Below, piece by piece: positions 1 through 6,203 of a stretch of 10,627 bases of DNA (position 1 is the first letter of the stretch; each line of letters starts with the position of its first letter). A model generated the notes under the pieces. That model made no database searches, was not told where the DNA came from, and saw only the letters and a list, made by a program, of their open reading frames with translations. The translations under genes and the position numbers were made by a program. Source of the stretch: an uncultured Erysipelotrichaceae bacterium (GTDB lineage: Bacteria; Bacillota_I; Bacilli_A; RFN20; CAG-826); assembly GCA_947303755.1 (NCBI GenBank), contig CAMYZF010000039.1, positions 1-10,627 of the forward strand, read 5' to 3'.

Positions 1-1828
1 CATCCATTTCACCAAGACCTTTATAACGTTGGAATGGATATCCAGGTTTAAGGTTGAGTTGTTTTTTAATAACTTCGAGTTGATCATCGTTATAAGCGTA
101 GTATTGCTTGCCGTGATATTCGACTTTATATAGAGGTGGTTGAGCAATATAGACATAACCACCATCGATGAGTTCTCTCATAAATCTAAAGAAGAATGTT
201 AATAAGAGAATTCTAATGTGGCTACCATCGACGTCAGCATCAGTCATGATAACGATTTTGTGATATCTAATTTTTTCAATATGGAATTCTGGATCGATAC
301 CTGCGCCGATAGCGACAATCATGTTACCAATTTCAGCATTTTCAAAAGCTTTTTCTTGAGTAGCTTTTTCAACGTTTAAGATTTTTCCACGAAGTGGAAG
401 GATAGCTTGAGTTTCTCTATCACGTCCGTTTTTAGCAGAACCACCAGCGGAGTTACCCTCAACGATGTAAAGTTCACATTTTTCTGGATCTTTGCTGGAA
501 CAATCAGCGAGTTTTCCAGGAAGAGTTGTAACATCTAAGCCAGTTTTTCTACGAACGCTTTCTTGAGCAGCTCTTGCAGCCATACGAGCGGTCGCAGCAG
601 TACGTAATTTGGTCACAATTGTCTCAGCGACTTTTGGATTTTCAAGGAGGAATCTTTCGAGTTGCTCGCCGACAATTTGAGAGACGATCTTACGAACCTC
701 ACTATTACCTAACTTAGTTTTGGTTTGACCTTCATATTGTGGATTTGGATGTTTAATCGAAATAATTGCGGTTAAACCTTCCAAAATATCAGATGTTTCA
801 AGGTCATCTTGTCCATCTTTTAATAATTTAGCTTTTCTTGCGTAATCATTCATGACACGACGCATCGCCATTCTGAAACCTTCTTCGTGGGTTCCGCCTT
901 CGTGAGTGTGAATGTTGTTACAGAATGAGAAGATGGTTGGGTTATAACTTTCGTTATATTGCATTGCAACTTCACAGTAAATGTGACCTTTTTCTTCTCC
1001 ACCAGTAATGTATTTTCCTCTACCTTCGCAATAGATAATTTCTTGCATTATTGGTTGTTTATTGAAGTTGATTGCTTCAACGTATTCTTTAATACCGCCT
1101 TCGTAGCAATATGTTTCGGTTTTTTGAATATCTCCACGATCATCAACAACAATGATTCTGACACCTTTGTTAAGGTAGGCCATTTGTTTTAAATGGTCAC
1201 AGATAACGTCATAGTCATAGACGGTTGTTTCGGTGAAGATTGTGTCATCTGGTTTAAAGGTAACGGTTGTGCCGCTTTCGTTAGCTGGGCAATCTCCGAT
1301 ACGTTTTAAGTGATCTAATGGTTTACCGCCACGACCGAATTTGATGTAGTGGATTCCACCATTTTTCTTAACGGTGACTTCTAACCATTCAGATAAGGCG
1401 TTAACAACGGATGCGCCAACACCATGTAAACCGCCAGAGACTTTATAACCTCCGGTTTCACCGAATTTACCACCAGCGTGAAGAATTGTAAAAACCGTTT
1501 CAACACCAGATAAACCCGATTTAGCAACGATGTCGACTGGAACACCACGGCCGTTATCTTCAACGGTAATTGTGTCTCCTTTGTTGATTGTGACGACGAT
1601 TTTGTCACAGAATCCAGCTAAGGCTTCATCGATTGAGTTATCAACGATTTCCCAAACGAGGTGATGTAAGCCCGCTGCTGCGGTTGTACCAATGTACATG
1701 CCTGGGCGTTTGCGAACCGCCTCAAGGCCTTCGAGAACTTGAAGATCTTTAGCGCTATAATCAGCATCAGGACGATCTTCGCTTGTTTCGTCGACGTTTA
1801 ATTCGACTTCTTCTTTAAGTTCTTCCAT
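1..1828 (-). CDS. gyrB: DNA gyrase subunit B, 3' end beyond the window
   Basis: GyrB is the ATPase subunit of DNA gyrase, which with GyrA introduces negative supercoils. The window holds 609 codons; the frame is open at position 1 and ends in RYKGLGEMD, so roughly 30 C-terminal residues are missing. Visible in order: an acidic N-terminal stretch of about 20 residues, RKRPGMYIG (39-47), EIVDNSIDEA with catalytic Glu60 and Mg-binding Asn64, DNGRGVPVDI, the ATP-lid GGLHGVGAS (132-140), the TOPRIM motif EGNSAGGSAK (Glu457) and DADVDGSH (Asp530, Asp532, Asp534). The ATG at 1828 overlaps the recF stop by one base (TAATG) and has an AAGGAGG ribosome site 8 nt upstream. GyrB rather than ParE is inferred mainly from position after recF. 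Asn459 replaces the usual Asp in the TOPRIM motif (see findings). Family assignment is very secure. Confidence 0.98.
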   Translation of the reverse strand, partial: MEELKEEVELNVDETSEDRPDADYSAKDLQVLEGLEAVRKRPGMYIGTTAAAGLHHLVWEIVDNSIDEALAGFCDKIVVTINKGDTITVEDNGRGVPVDIVAKSGLSGVETVFTILHAGGKFGETGGYKVSGGLHGVGASVVNALSEWLEVTVKKNGGIHYIKFGRGGKPLDHLKRIGDCPANESGTTVTFKPDDTIFTETTVYDYDVICDHLKQMAYLNKGVRIIVVDDRGDIQKTETYCYEGGIKEYVEAINFNKQPIMQEIIYCEGRGKYITGGEEKGHIYCEVAMQYNESYNPTIFSFCNNIHTHEGGTHEEGFRMAMRRVMNDYARKAKLLKDGQDDLETSDILEGLTAIISIKHPNPQYEGQTKTKLGNSEVRKIVSQIVGEQLERFLLENPKVAETIVTKLRTAATARMAARAAQESVRRKTGLDVTTLPGKLADCSSKDPEKCELYIVEGNSAGGSAKNGRDRETQAILPLRGKILNVEKATQEKAFENAEIGNMIVAIGAGIDPEFHIEKIRYHKIVIMTDADVDGSHIRILLLTFFFRFMRELIDGGYVYIAQPPLYKVEYHGKQYYAYNDDQLEVIKKQLNLKPGYPFQRYKGLGEMD

Positions 1829-2901
1829 TAAGCATTCCTCCTTGTAATATCTGCTTTTTTAACTTCATAAATTGAAGCGTTTTTAACATTTAGTTTTGTG
1901 GAAGTTATGAACACTTGTCCTAACTTACCAACGAATTCCAATAGTCTCTCTTGATGAGTTTTGTCTAATTCCGACATCGCATCATCAAGAATGATAATTG
2001 GTTTTTTGTCCTTATCTTCGATAATGAAGTAGGAACTGAGCTTTAAGGCGATTACAGCGATTCTGTTTTCACCTTGTGATCCATGAGCGGAAATGTCGTA
2101 ACCATTCAAGATTAATTTCATATCCTCCCTGTGGATTCCGAGTTGAGTGACCTTGTGACGAATGTCGCTTTCAAGGTTTCTCTCGTACGCGCGTGTAGCA
2201 TTAGCGATGAAGTCGCCATCTAGTTTCACAAATGGAAGATATTCTAGATGCGCTTCTTCTTTGCTGCCTTTGATATTAGTAATGATCTTTTGGAGAACAT
2301 TATTAATTTCATTAATATAGGCTTTGCGGTATTTGCACAATACCTCTTGCACCGCGATTAGTTGAGAAGTAACAACTTTTAGTTGAACTTCATTGACATC
2401 GTCTTCTTTAAGCAAGGCATTTCTTTCTTTTAGAAGTCTGTCAAACGACATCAGATTTTCTAAGTAGACAGGTGATTTCTTAGATAAATTGATATCAAGG
2501 AAGTTTCTTCTCACCAAAGGTGAGTCACTAAACATTAGCGCATCCTTCGGTTCAAAGACAATTACATTGATGAGACTGGAGAGTTCAGACAACTTCTTAA
2601 TTTGCTTTTTGTTGCAAGTGATCTTTTTGCTATTAGGAGTCAATACAGCAACGATGTTTTTGTGAATGGTATCTTCTTCCACTCTCGCCTCTATCGAAGC
2701 AAATTGGCGCCCATTTTTGATTAATTCGCTAGTTTCTGACGTACGGAAGGAACGAGCAAGAGATAAAAAATAGATCGCTTCAACAATATTTGTTTTACCT
2801 GAGGCATTATCACCAAGGATGACATTTAGCTTCGGATCAAACCTTACCTCCAATCTTTCGTAATTGCGGAAATTCCTAAGAATAAGTCTTGAGACAATCA
2901 T
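1828..2901 (-). CDS. recF: DNA replication and repair protein RecF
   Basis: RecF is an SMC-like ABC ATPase that helps load RecA at single-strand gaps, with RecO and RecR. The 357-residue product has the normal family length. It shows Walker A GDNASGKT (30-37), the family motif RRNFLDINLS (131-140), an ABC signature-like HGSQGENR (273-280) and Walker B PIIILDDAMSELD (301-313). The start chosen is the ATG at 2901, giving MIVSRLILRNFRNYE, which aligns with the usual RecF N-terminus. That ATG overlaps the yaaA TGA as ATGA (4 bp), so translation is probably coupled; I see no strong ribosome site of its own. An in-frame TTG five codons upstream lies inside yaaA and is less likely. The gene ends in a one-base overlap with gyrB. 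The operon order yaaA-recF-gyrB is the standard one near Bacillota origins. Confidence 0.97.
   Translation of the reverse strand: MIVSRLILRNFRNYERLEVRFDPKLNVILGDNASGKTNIVEAIYFLSLARSFRTSETSELIKNGRQFASIEARVEEDTIHKNIVAVLTPNSKKITCNKKQIKKLSELSSLINVIVFEPKDALMFSDSPLVRRNFLDINLSKKSPVYLENLMSFDRLLKERNALLKEDDVNEVQLKVVTSQLIAVQEVLCKYRKAYINEINNVLQKIITNIKGSKEEAHLEYLPFVKLDGDFIANATRAYERNLESDIRHKVTQLGIHREDMKLILNGYDISAHGSQGENRIAVIALKLSSYFIIEDKDKKPIIILDDAMSELDKTHQERLLEFVGKLGQVFITSTKLNVKNASIYEVKKADITRRNA
1837..1843 (-). promoter_or_regulatory. gyrB ribosome binding site
   Basis: The minus strand reads AAGGAGG eight bases before the gyrB ATG, inside the last codons of recF. It is a full Shine-Dalgarno match and fixes the gyrB start, even though the two genes also overlap by one base and could be translationally coupled. 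Confidence 0.9.
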
Positions 2902-3116
2902 TTGATTAAATAACAATTACCTTTTACTTCAATTTGATCGCCAGAGCGAAGTTTTTTTCCTCTTCTTTGCTCAACTTCACCATTTACGTGAACGATATTG
3001 TTAGCAAGGAAGGACTTAGCTTCACCACCGCTTTGGATGATGTCGGCGAATTTAAGAAATTGACCTAATAAAATGAATTCAGAATCGATTTTAATTTCGG
3101 TAATTTTTTTATTCAT
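2898..3116 (-). CDS. yaaA: YaaA-type S4-domain RNA-binding protein
   Basis: This is a 72-residue protein consisting essentially of one S4-like RNA-binding fold, as in B. subtilis YaaA, which sits between dnaN and recF. Recognisable stretches are ILLGQFLKFADIIQSGGEAK, then HVNGEVEQRRGKKLRSGDQIEV, where the basic RRGKKLRSGD loop is typical of S4 domains. The exact cellular role is not clear from sequence; ribosome or structured-RNA binding is the family expectation. I chose the ATG at 3116 because it gives the normal family length and an N-terminus like MNKKITEIKID. Frames starting further upstream add a hydrophobic, non-conserved segment, and the longest one starts upstream of the predicted transcription start. 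No good ribosome site precedes 3116. It ends at TGA, overlapping the recF ATG by 4 bp. Confidence 0.9.
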   Translation of the reverse strand: MNKKITEIKIDSEFILLGQFLKFADIIQSGGEAKSFLANNIVHVNGEVEQRRGKKLRSGDQIEVKGNCYLIK

Positions 3117-3145
3117 AAAAAGTCGTTTTCTTATTCCTGTGCTAC

Positions 3146-3154
3146 ATTTTATCA
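3146..3154 (-). promoter_or_regulatory. possible second promoter for yaaA-recF-gyrB (extended -10)
   Basis: On the minus strand TGATAAAAT forms an extended -10 element (TG-N-TAAAAT) 30 bp before the yaaA ATG. No convincing -35 is present at 17 bp. It would give a leader of about 23 nt. It is weaker evidence than the promoter at 3186-3215, and AT-rich sequence makes chance matches common. Confidence 0.35.
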
Positions 3155-3157
3155 TAT

Positions 3158-3188
3158 ATAAAATAAAAAGGGAATAATAAATTCCCTT
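3158..3188 (-). terminator. intrinsic terminator downstream of dnaN
   Basis: Read on the minus strand, AAGGGAAT, a five-base loop (TTATT) and ATTCCCTT form a perfect 8-bp stem, followed directly by TTTATTTTATA. A hairpin plus U-rich tail 38 bp after the dnaN stop fits a Rho-independent terminator. The stem has only three G-C pairs, so it may be leaky. The promoter at 3186-3215 overlaps its upstream arm. Confidence 0.6.
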
Positions 3189-3215
3189 ATAAATCAATAT
3201 GTTCTAAAATGTCAA
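3186..3215 (-). promoter_or_regulatory. sigma-A-type promoter for yaaA-recF-gyrB
   Basis: The minus strand has TTGACA (3210-3215) and TATAAG (3186-3191) separated by 18 bp: a perfect -35 and a 5-of-6 -10. Transcription should start near 3179, in the loop of the downstream inverted repeat. Transcripts from here would therefore lack the full terminator hairpin and could run on into yaaA, with a leader of about 63 nt. Confidence 0.65.
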
Positions 3216-3225
3216 ATTTTGGGGT

Positions 3226-4344
3226 TTATGAACGCAATGGAGTGACCAACATATCGATGGTGTCATCTTTGGCGTTTTTGACAACAAACGGCTTCATTTC
3301 GCCTATAAATGCAATGGTGACATCTTCGCTTTTACAGGCCTTGATCGCATCCGCAACAAATGATGAACGGAAGCTGATTTCTAATCTTTCTCCAGAGAAC
3401 TGGAAAACGTTTAATTTTTCGTTTGCAGATCCCACTAATGAGGAACGAGAAATGATTTCGACTTCATCTTCGGTCATGATTAATCTAACCACGCCATCGT
3501 GTTCTGCGGAAAGTAAAGAAACACGTTCCATCGCTTTCAAAAATTCAGCAGAATTGACTTCCAAGAAGTAGTTAAAATTCTTCGGAACGATGTTCTTTGT
3601 ATTTGGATATTCACCATTGGTTAAACGAGTAGAAATTGTCGTATTATCGAAGGAGAAAATCGCTTTCTTATCGCTTACAGCGATTTGGACAGATTCTGTA
3701 CCTTCAAAACTACGAACGATATCGCTCATTTTCTTGGCCGGAATATTGGCAACAAATCTAACATCTGCGTCGATATCAATTGACTTTCTCGCAAGTCTAG
3801 CGGTATCAGTTGCAGTAGCGGTCAACAAATTGTCGTGAGCTTCGATATTGATAGCGGTCAAAATAGGTCTTGTTTCCTTTGTAGAGGCCGCAAAAACGGT
3901 CGAATCAACTAGAGACACTAAATCCTTCGTTCTGACTTCTAAAACGGCTCCTGATGGGTTTAAATCGATTTTTGGATAGGCGTCTGCTCTAACAGAGTTA
4001 AGCTTGAAGTTAGATTTGCTATCTTCAATTTTTAGAATGGTAGAATCAATTAACTCGAAAGCCACGAATTCTTCTTCCAAATGTCTAACAACTTCGACAA
4101 GAATCTTAGCAGCAACTAAGGTTTCTCCGTTTTCGCTATTACGAATAACTTCTTTATCACCAATCATGTATGGGACGATTGTACGGATAGTGATATTGTT
4201 ATCGCTTCCTAAAATTTCTAATCCTTTTTCAGTCAAGGATAATTTTACATTTTGTAGAACAGGCAATTCTGCTTTAGGAGGGACGGCCTTGGATACAAGG
4301 TTTAGTCCTTTGAGCAATTGTTCTCTATCAATTGTGAATCTCAT
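3226..4344 (-). CDS. dnaN: DNA polymerase III beta subunit (sliding clamp)
   Basis: DnaN is the ring-shaped dimeric clamp that tethers the replicative polymerase and many repair proteins to DNA. The 372-residue product matches the normal length and three-domain build. It begins MRFTIDREQLLKGLNLV and ends MLVTPLRS, close to the conserved C-terminal M-P-(M/V)-R pattern of clamps. Middle-domain stretches such as TRPILTAINIEA and ATDTARLARKSI are typical of the family. The ATG at 4344 has an AAGGAG ribosome site at 4355-4360. The gene follows dnaA after a 132-bp spacer that also carries DnaA boxes, so clamp transcription may respond to DnaA. A terminator-like hairpin follows the stop. A long plus-strand open frame antisense to it has no family resemblance and is not annotated. 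Confidence 0.98.
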   Translation of the reverse strand: MRFTIDREQLLKGLNLVSKAVPPKAELPVLQNVKLSLTEKGLEILGSDNNITIRTIVPYMIGDKEVIRNSENGETLVAAKILVEVVRHLEEEFVAFELIDSTILKIEDSKSNFKLNSVRADAYPKIDLNPSGAVLEVRTKDLVSLVDSTVFAASTKETRPILTAINIEAHDNLLTATATDTARLARKSIDIDADVRFVANIPAKKMSDIVRSFEGTESVQIAVSDKKAIFSFDNTTISTRLTNGEYPNTKNIVPKNFNYFLEVNSAEFLKAMERVSLLSAEHDGVVRLIMTEDEVEIISRSSLVGSANEKLNVFQFSGERLEISFRSSFVADAIKACKSEDVTIAFIGEMKPFVVKNAKDDTIDMLVTPLRS

Positions 4345-4354
4345 ATATTTGTAT

Positions 4355-4360
4355 CTCCTT
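4355..4360 (-). promoter_or_regulatory. dnaN ribosome binding site
   Basis: AAGGAG on the minus strand, ten bases before the dnaN ATG, supports the start at 4344. It lies just beyond the DnaA-trio-like run, so the AT-rich stretch that would melt at the origin reaches into the dnaN translation start. Confidence 0.85.
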
Positions 4361-4369
4361 AGAATAAAT

Positions 4370-4403
4370 CAATAATAATAAGCTTTGTGGATTGTGTGGA
4401 AAA
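4370..4403 (-). other. origin unwinding element: two DnaA boxes plus DnaA-trio-like repeat
   Basis: Reading the dnaA/dnaN coding strand, TTTTCCACA (4395-4403) is directly followed by CAATCCACA (4386-4394), a 4-bp AAGC spacer, and TTATTATTATTG (4370-4381). The first 9-mer differs from the TTATCCACA consensus by one base and the second by two. The TTA triplets correspond to repeated 3'-AAT-5' on the other strand, which fits the DnaA-trio consensus 3'-(G/A)AT-5' described for the B. subtilis unwinding region, also located between dnaA and dnaN. The order box, short spacer, trios, AT-rich DNA is the expected one. The spacer is less GC-rich than in B. subtilis. Function as the melting site is inference. 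Confidence 0.6.
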
Positions 4404-4431
4404 CACGCTATTTGTATGTGTTATATGTTTC

Positions 4432-4440
4432 ATTTTAACA
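4432..4440 (-). promoter_or_regulatory. possible dnaN promoter (extended -10)
   Basis: The minus strand reads TGTTAAAAT, an extended -10 of the form TG-N-TAAAAT, in the dnaA-dnaN spacer. There is no recognisable -35. A start near 4425 would give a leader of about 80 nt that spans the DnaA boxes. dnaN may equally be read through from dnaA. Confidence 0.3.
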
Positions 4441-4476
4441 TAAGATTTCTACGCGCACACATAATTTTTAACAAAA

Positions 4477-5829
4477 TTACGATTTGAGCTGAGATTTGAT
4501 CTCGGAAACCGCTGTTTGCATGAGGGTGTTAGTTTTCAACGATTTCTCCACTTTGTTTACACCAGACATAACGGTTGAATGATCTTTGCCACCGAACATA
4601 AAACCGATTTTTGTGAACGGAACATCTAACAACAATCTGATCAGATACATTGCAACATGTCTTGCCATTGCAACTTTGCCTTCGCGACTTGGACCAGTTA
4701 TCTGTGATGGAGTGAGTCCGTAGTAATCTGCAACTACGTTGATGATGCGTTGTTCGGACAATTTTTGTTTCTCATCTTTAACGTTGATTAAGTTTTGTAA
4801 AGCCTCCATCGCTGTCTGCATATCAATATATTTTGTAGGACGATAATTTGTAACGTACCACATAATTCTATTAAGAGCAGAGTCGATTTCTCTGACGTTT
4901 TTGGAGAATTTTTCTCCAACAAAATCTAAAACTCTTGGATCAAATGAGTTAATATCGAGCGGGCTGTTTTCGATTTTTGATCTTAAGATTGCGACACAAG
5001 TGGGCACTTCTGGTTGATTGATAACAACAGTTAAACCTGAAGCGAATCTTGATTTCAATCTTTCTTCAAAACCTTTCAATTCGGATGGTGCTTTATCACT
5101 CGTGATAACAACTTGCTTTCCCATCATCAAAAGTCTATTAAAAATATCGAAAAACAAAATAAGTGTCTTTTCTTTATTTGCTAAGAGTTGAATATCATCT
5201 ACCAAGAAAACATCGTGTGATGTAACAAATTTCTTAAAAGCATCTAGTTGTTTAGCGCCGGTAGCTGAATCTATAACTTCTTGCAAAAAGTCTCCTGCTT
5301 CGCAGTATAGTGCTTTTTTACCAGGCATTTTTTCACGAATAAAGTTAACAATGCCTTGCAGTAAGTGAGTTTTTCCTAGACCAGGATTTGAATAAATGAA
5401 TAAAGGATTAAAACCTGCGCCAGGATTAGAAGCAATAAACATTGAAGCTTGTTTAGCTTCAAGATTGCTTGGACCGGTAACGAAATTATCAAATGTTAAA
5501 TTAGGATTAACAACCGAATTTTTAAGATAAACTGGTTTTTCTTGTGCAGGCGATTGTGTCTTGAGATTTTCTGCAACATCAAATTTGATCTTAACATTCG
5601 TACCGACAATAGACTTAACGGTCTCTTGGAAAATAGGAAGATACTTACTCGTAAGTATTGTAGCCGCTAAATTCGAATTAACAGCGATAGTCATTTGGTT
5701 ACCCTCAAAAGAATGAATATAGGATTCTGAAAGGAAAACATCGTAGAAGCGCACATCTTCGACAGTTTCTTGCAGTTTTTTATTAATGGCTGACCATAAA
5801 TTTTGTAACTCAGTTATTGTTTCTGCCAT
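4477..5829 (-). CDS. dnaA: chromosomal replication initiator protein DnaA
   Basis: DnaA is the AAA+ protein that binds DnaA boxes, oligomerises with ATP and melts the origin; it also regulates its own promoter. The 450-residue product has the normal four-domain plan: N-terminal helicase-loading domain (about 1-85), a short linker, the AAA+ domain with Walker A SNPGLGKT (147-154), Walker B VFLVDD (207-212), sensor 1 around VVITSDKAP (240-248), an arginine-finger region ERLKSRF and sensor 2 near NVREID, then the DNA-binding helix-turn-helix with the signature GGKDHSTV (413-420). The ATG at 5829 has an AAAGGAGT ribosome site and lies about 19 nt after the predicted transcription start. A GTG 28 codons upstream would lie upstream of that promoter and is rejected. 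It is transcribed away from rpmH, the usual divergent arrangement around the origin. Confidence 0.98.
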   Translation of the reverse strand: MAETITELQNLWSAINKKLQETVEDVRFYDVFLSESYIHSFEGNQMTIAVNSNLAATILTSKYLPIFQETVKSIVGTNVKIKFDVAENLKTQSPAQEKPVYLKNSVVNPNLTFDNFVTGPSNLEAKQASMFIASNPGAGFNPLFIYSNPGLGKTHLLQGIVNFIREKMPGKKALYCEAGDFLQEVIDSATGAKQLDAFKKFVTSHDVFLVDDIQLLANKEKTLILFFDIFNRLLMMGKQVVITSDKAPSELKGFEERLKSRFASGLTVVINQPEVPTCVAILRSKIENSPLDINSFDPRVLDFVGEKFSKNVREIDSALNRIMWYVTNYRPTKYIDMQTAMEALQNLINVKDEKQKLSEQRIINVVADYYGLTPSQITGPSREGKVAMARHVAMYLIRLLLDVPFTKIGFMFGGKDHSTVMSGVNKVEKSLKTNTLMQTAVSEIKSQLKS

Positions 5830-5835
5830 ATTATT

Positions 5836-5843
5836 ACTCCTTT
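5836..5843 (-). promoter_or_regulatory. dnaA ribosome binding site
   Basis: AAAGGAGT on the minus strand lies six bases before the ATG at 5829. It decides the dnaA start against the longer in-frame GTG upstream. Confidence 0.9.
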
Positions 5844-5854
5844 GCGTTAAAGTA

Positions 5855-5882
5855 AGTATACTATTAATTTTATTAATATCAA
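5855..5882 (-). promoter_or_regulatory. dnaA promoter
   Basis: The minus strand carries TTGATA (5877-5882) and TATACT (5855-5860), each 5 of 6 against the sigma-A consensus, with a 16-bp spacer. Transcription should begin near 5848. A DnaA-box-like site lies 24 bp upstream of the -35, in position for the autoregulation known in other bacteria. Confidence 0.7.
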
Positions 5883-5905
5883 TCATAAAAAGTGGTGAAA
5901 TAAAA

Positions 5906-5914
5906 TAATCCACA
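5906..5914 (+). other. DnaA box, one mismatch
   Basis: TAATCCACA differs from TTATCCACA at position 2. It is the box nearest the dnaA promoter and a candidate autoregulatory site. Confidence 0.6.
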
Positions 5915-5958
5915 ATTTAAGGGTAAAAAATATTAAGGTTTTATCGAGAATAATCGAG

Positions 5959-5967
5959 TTTTCCACA
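5959..5967 (+). other. DnaA box, one mismatch
   Basis: TTTTCCACA differs from the consensus at position 3. The identical 9-mer occurs on the minus strand at 4395-4403 on the other side of dnaA, which supports both as real sites. Confidence 0.6.
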
Positions 5968-5992
5968 TTTTTTAAGAAATTTTTGTTCGCAT

Positions 5993-6010
5993 TGTGAAAA
6001 ATGTGGATAA
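5993..6010 (-). other. abutting pair of DnaA boxes, one perfect
   Basis: On the plus strand TGTGAAAAA (5993-6001) is directly followed by TGTGGATAA (6002-6010). The second is a perfect reverse-strand TTATCCACA. The first reads TTTTTCACA, one mismatch from the degenerate TTATNCACA. The two 9-mers touch with no gap, like the pair at 4386-4403. Confidence 0.7.
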
Positions 6011-6017
6011 TAGCAAT

Positions 6018-6029
6018 AAATCTATTCCC
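6018..6029 (+). repeat. 12-bp direct repeat, copy 1
   Basis: AAATCTATTCCC lies 7 bp after the perfect DnaA box at 6002-6010. An identical copy is at 6203-6214. The core CTATTCC also occurs a third time at 6179-6185. Confidence 0.6.
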
Positions 6030-6130
6030 ACAATCTTTCAACATGTGTAGATAATAAAATAATAAAAAAGCTCGATAGATTCTATACTTTTGCTATTTTC
6101 AACATTGTTAAAAACATCTTTTCAACACAC

Positions 6131-6143
6131 TGTGGATTCCACA
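6131..6143. other. palindromic double DnaA-box core
   Basis: TGTGGATTCCACA is a perfect 13-bp palindrome around a central T, giving a TCCACA core on each strand. As full 9-mers the boxes have two (minus strand) and three (plus strand) mismatches, so each alone would be weak. Confidence 0.45.
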
Positions 6144-6154
6144 TAAAATATTAA

Positions 6155-6168
6155 TGTAAACGCTTACA
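6155..6168. promoter_or_regulatory. cre-like operator palindrome
   Basis: TGTAAACGCTTACA matches the catabolite-responsive element consensus TGWAANCGNTNWCA at every defined position, in both orientations. It lies in the origin spacer, about 100 bp upstream of the rpmH -35. Binding by CcpA or another LacI-family regulator is inference; no such regulator is in the window. Confidence 0.45.
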
Positions 6169-6194
6169 TATTGACAGGCTATTCCTAAAATAAA

Positions 6195-6203
6195 TGTGGA
6201 TAA
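6195..6203 (-). other. DnaA box, perfect
   Basis: TGTGGATAA on the plus strand is an exact minus-strand TTATCCACA. It is the box nearest the rpmH promoter and is followed directly by the repeat AAATCTATTCCC. Confidence 0.8.

Noticed and set aside
2898..2900. TGA read as tryptophan (Mycoplasma code)
   Set aside because: YaaA ends exactly where its family ends at this TGA, and the tryptophan codons I checked in yidC, gyrB and tatD are TGG.
2902..2916. TTG start five codons upstream for recF
   Set aside because: The ATG at 2901 gives the conserved RecF N-terminus and an ATGA coupling overlap with yaaA.
3117..3197. Longer yaaA starting at 3197 or 3155
   Set aside because: The 3197 start precedes the predicted transcription start, both add non-conserved residues before the S4 domain, and the normal family length is about 71.
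959..4375. Plus-strand open frames antisense to gyrB and dnaN (up to about 120 codons)
   Set aside because: They lie wholly or almost wholly opposite strongly conserved genes, show no family resemblance and have no convincing start context.
4462..4479. AT-only inverted repeat at the dnaA stop as a terminator
   Set aside because: The stem is all A-T and no clean U-run follows on the minus strand, so a functional terminator is not supported.
5830..5913. Upstream in-frame GTG start for dnaA adding 28 residues
   Set aside because: It lies upstream of the predicted transcription start, lacks a ribosome site, and the added residues are not DnaA-like; the ATG at 5829 has AAAGGAGT and gives the normal length.
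6024..6052. ATTCCCACA and TGTGTAGAT as further DnaA boxes
   Set aside because: Each has two or more core mismatches to TTATNCACA; too weak to list as sites.
6171..6200. TTGACA at 6171-6176 as a second rightward promoter
   Set aside because: No acceptable -10 hexamer occurs 15-19 bp downstream; TAAAAT copies are at 9 and 24 bp.
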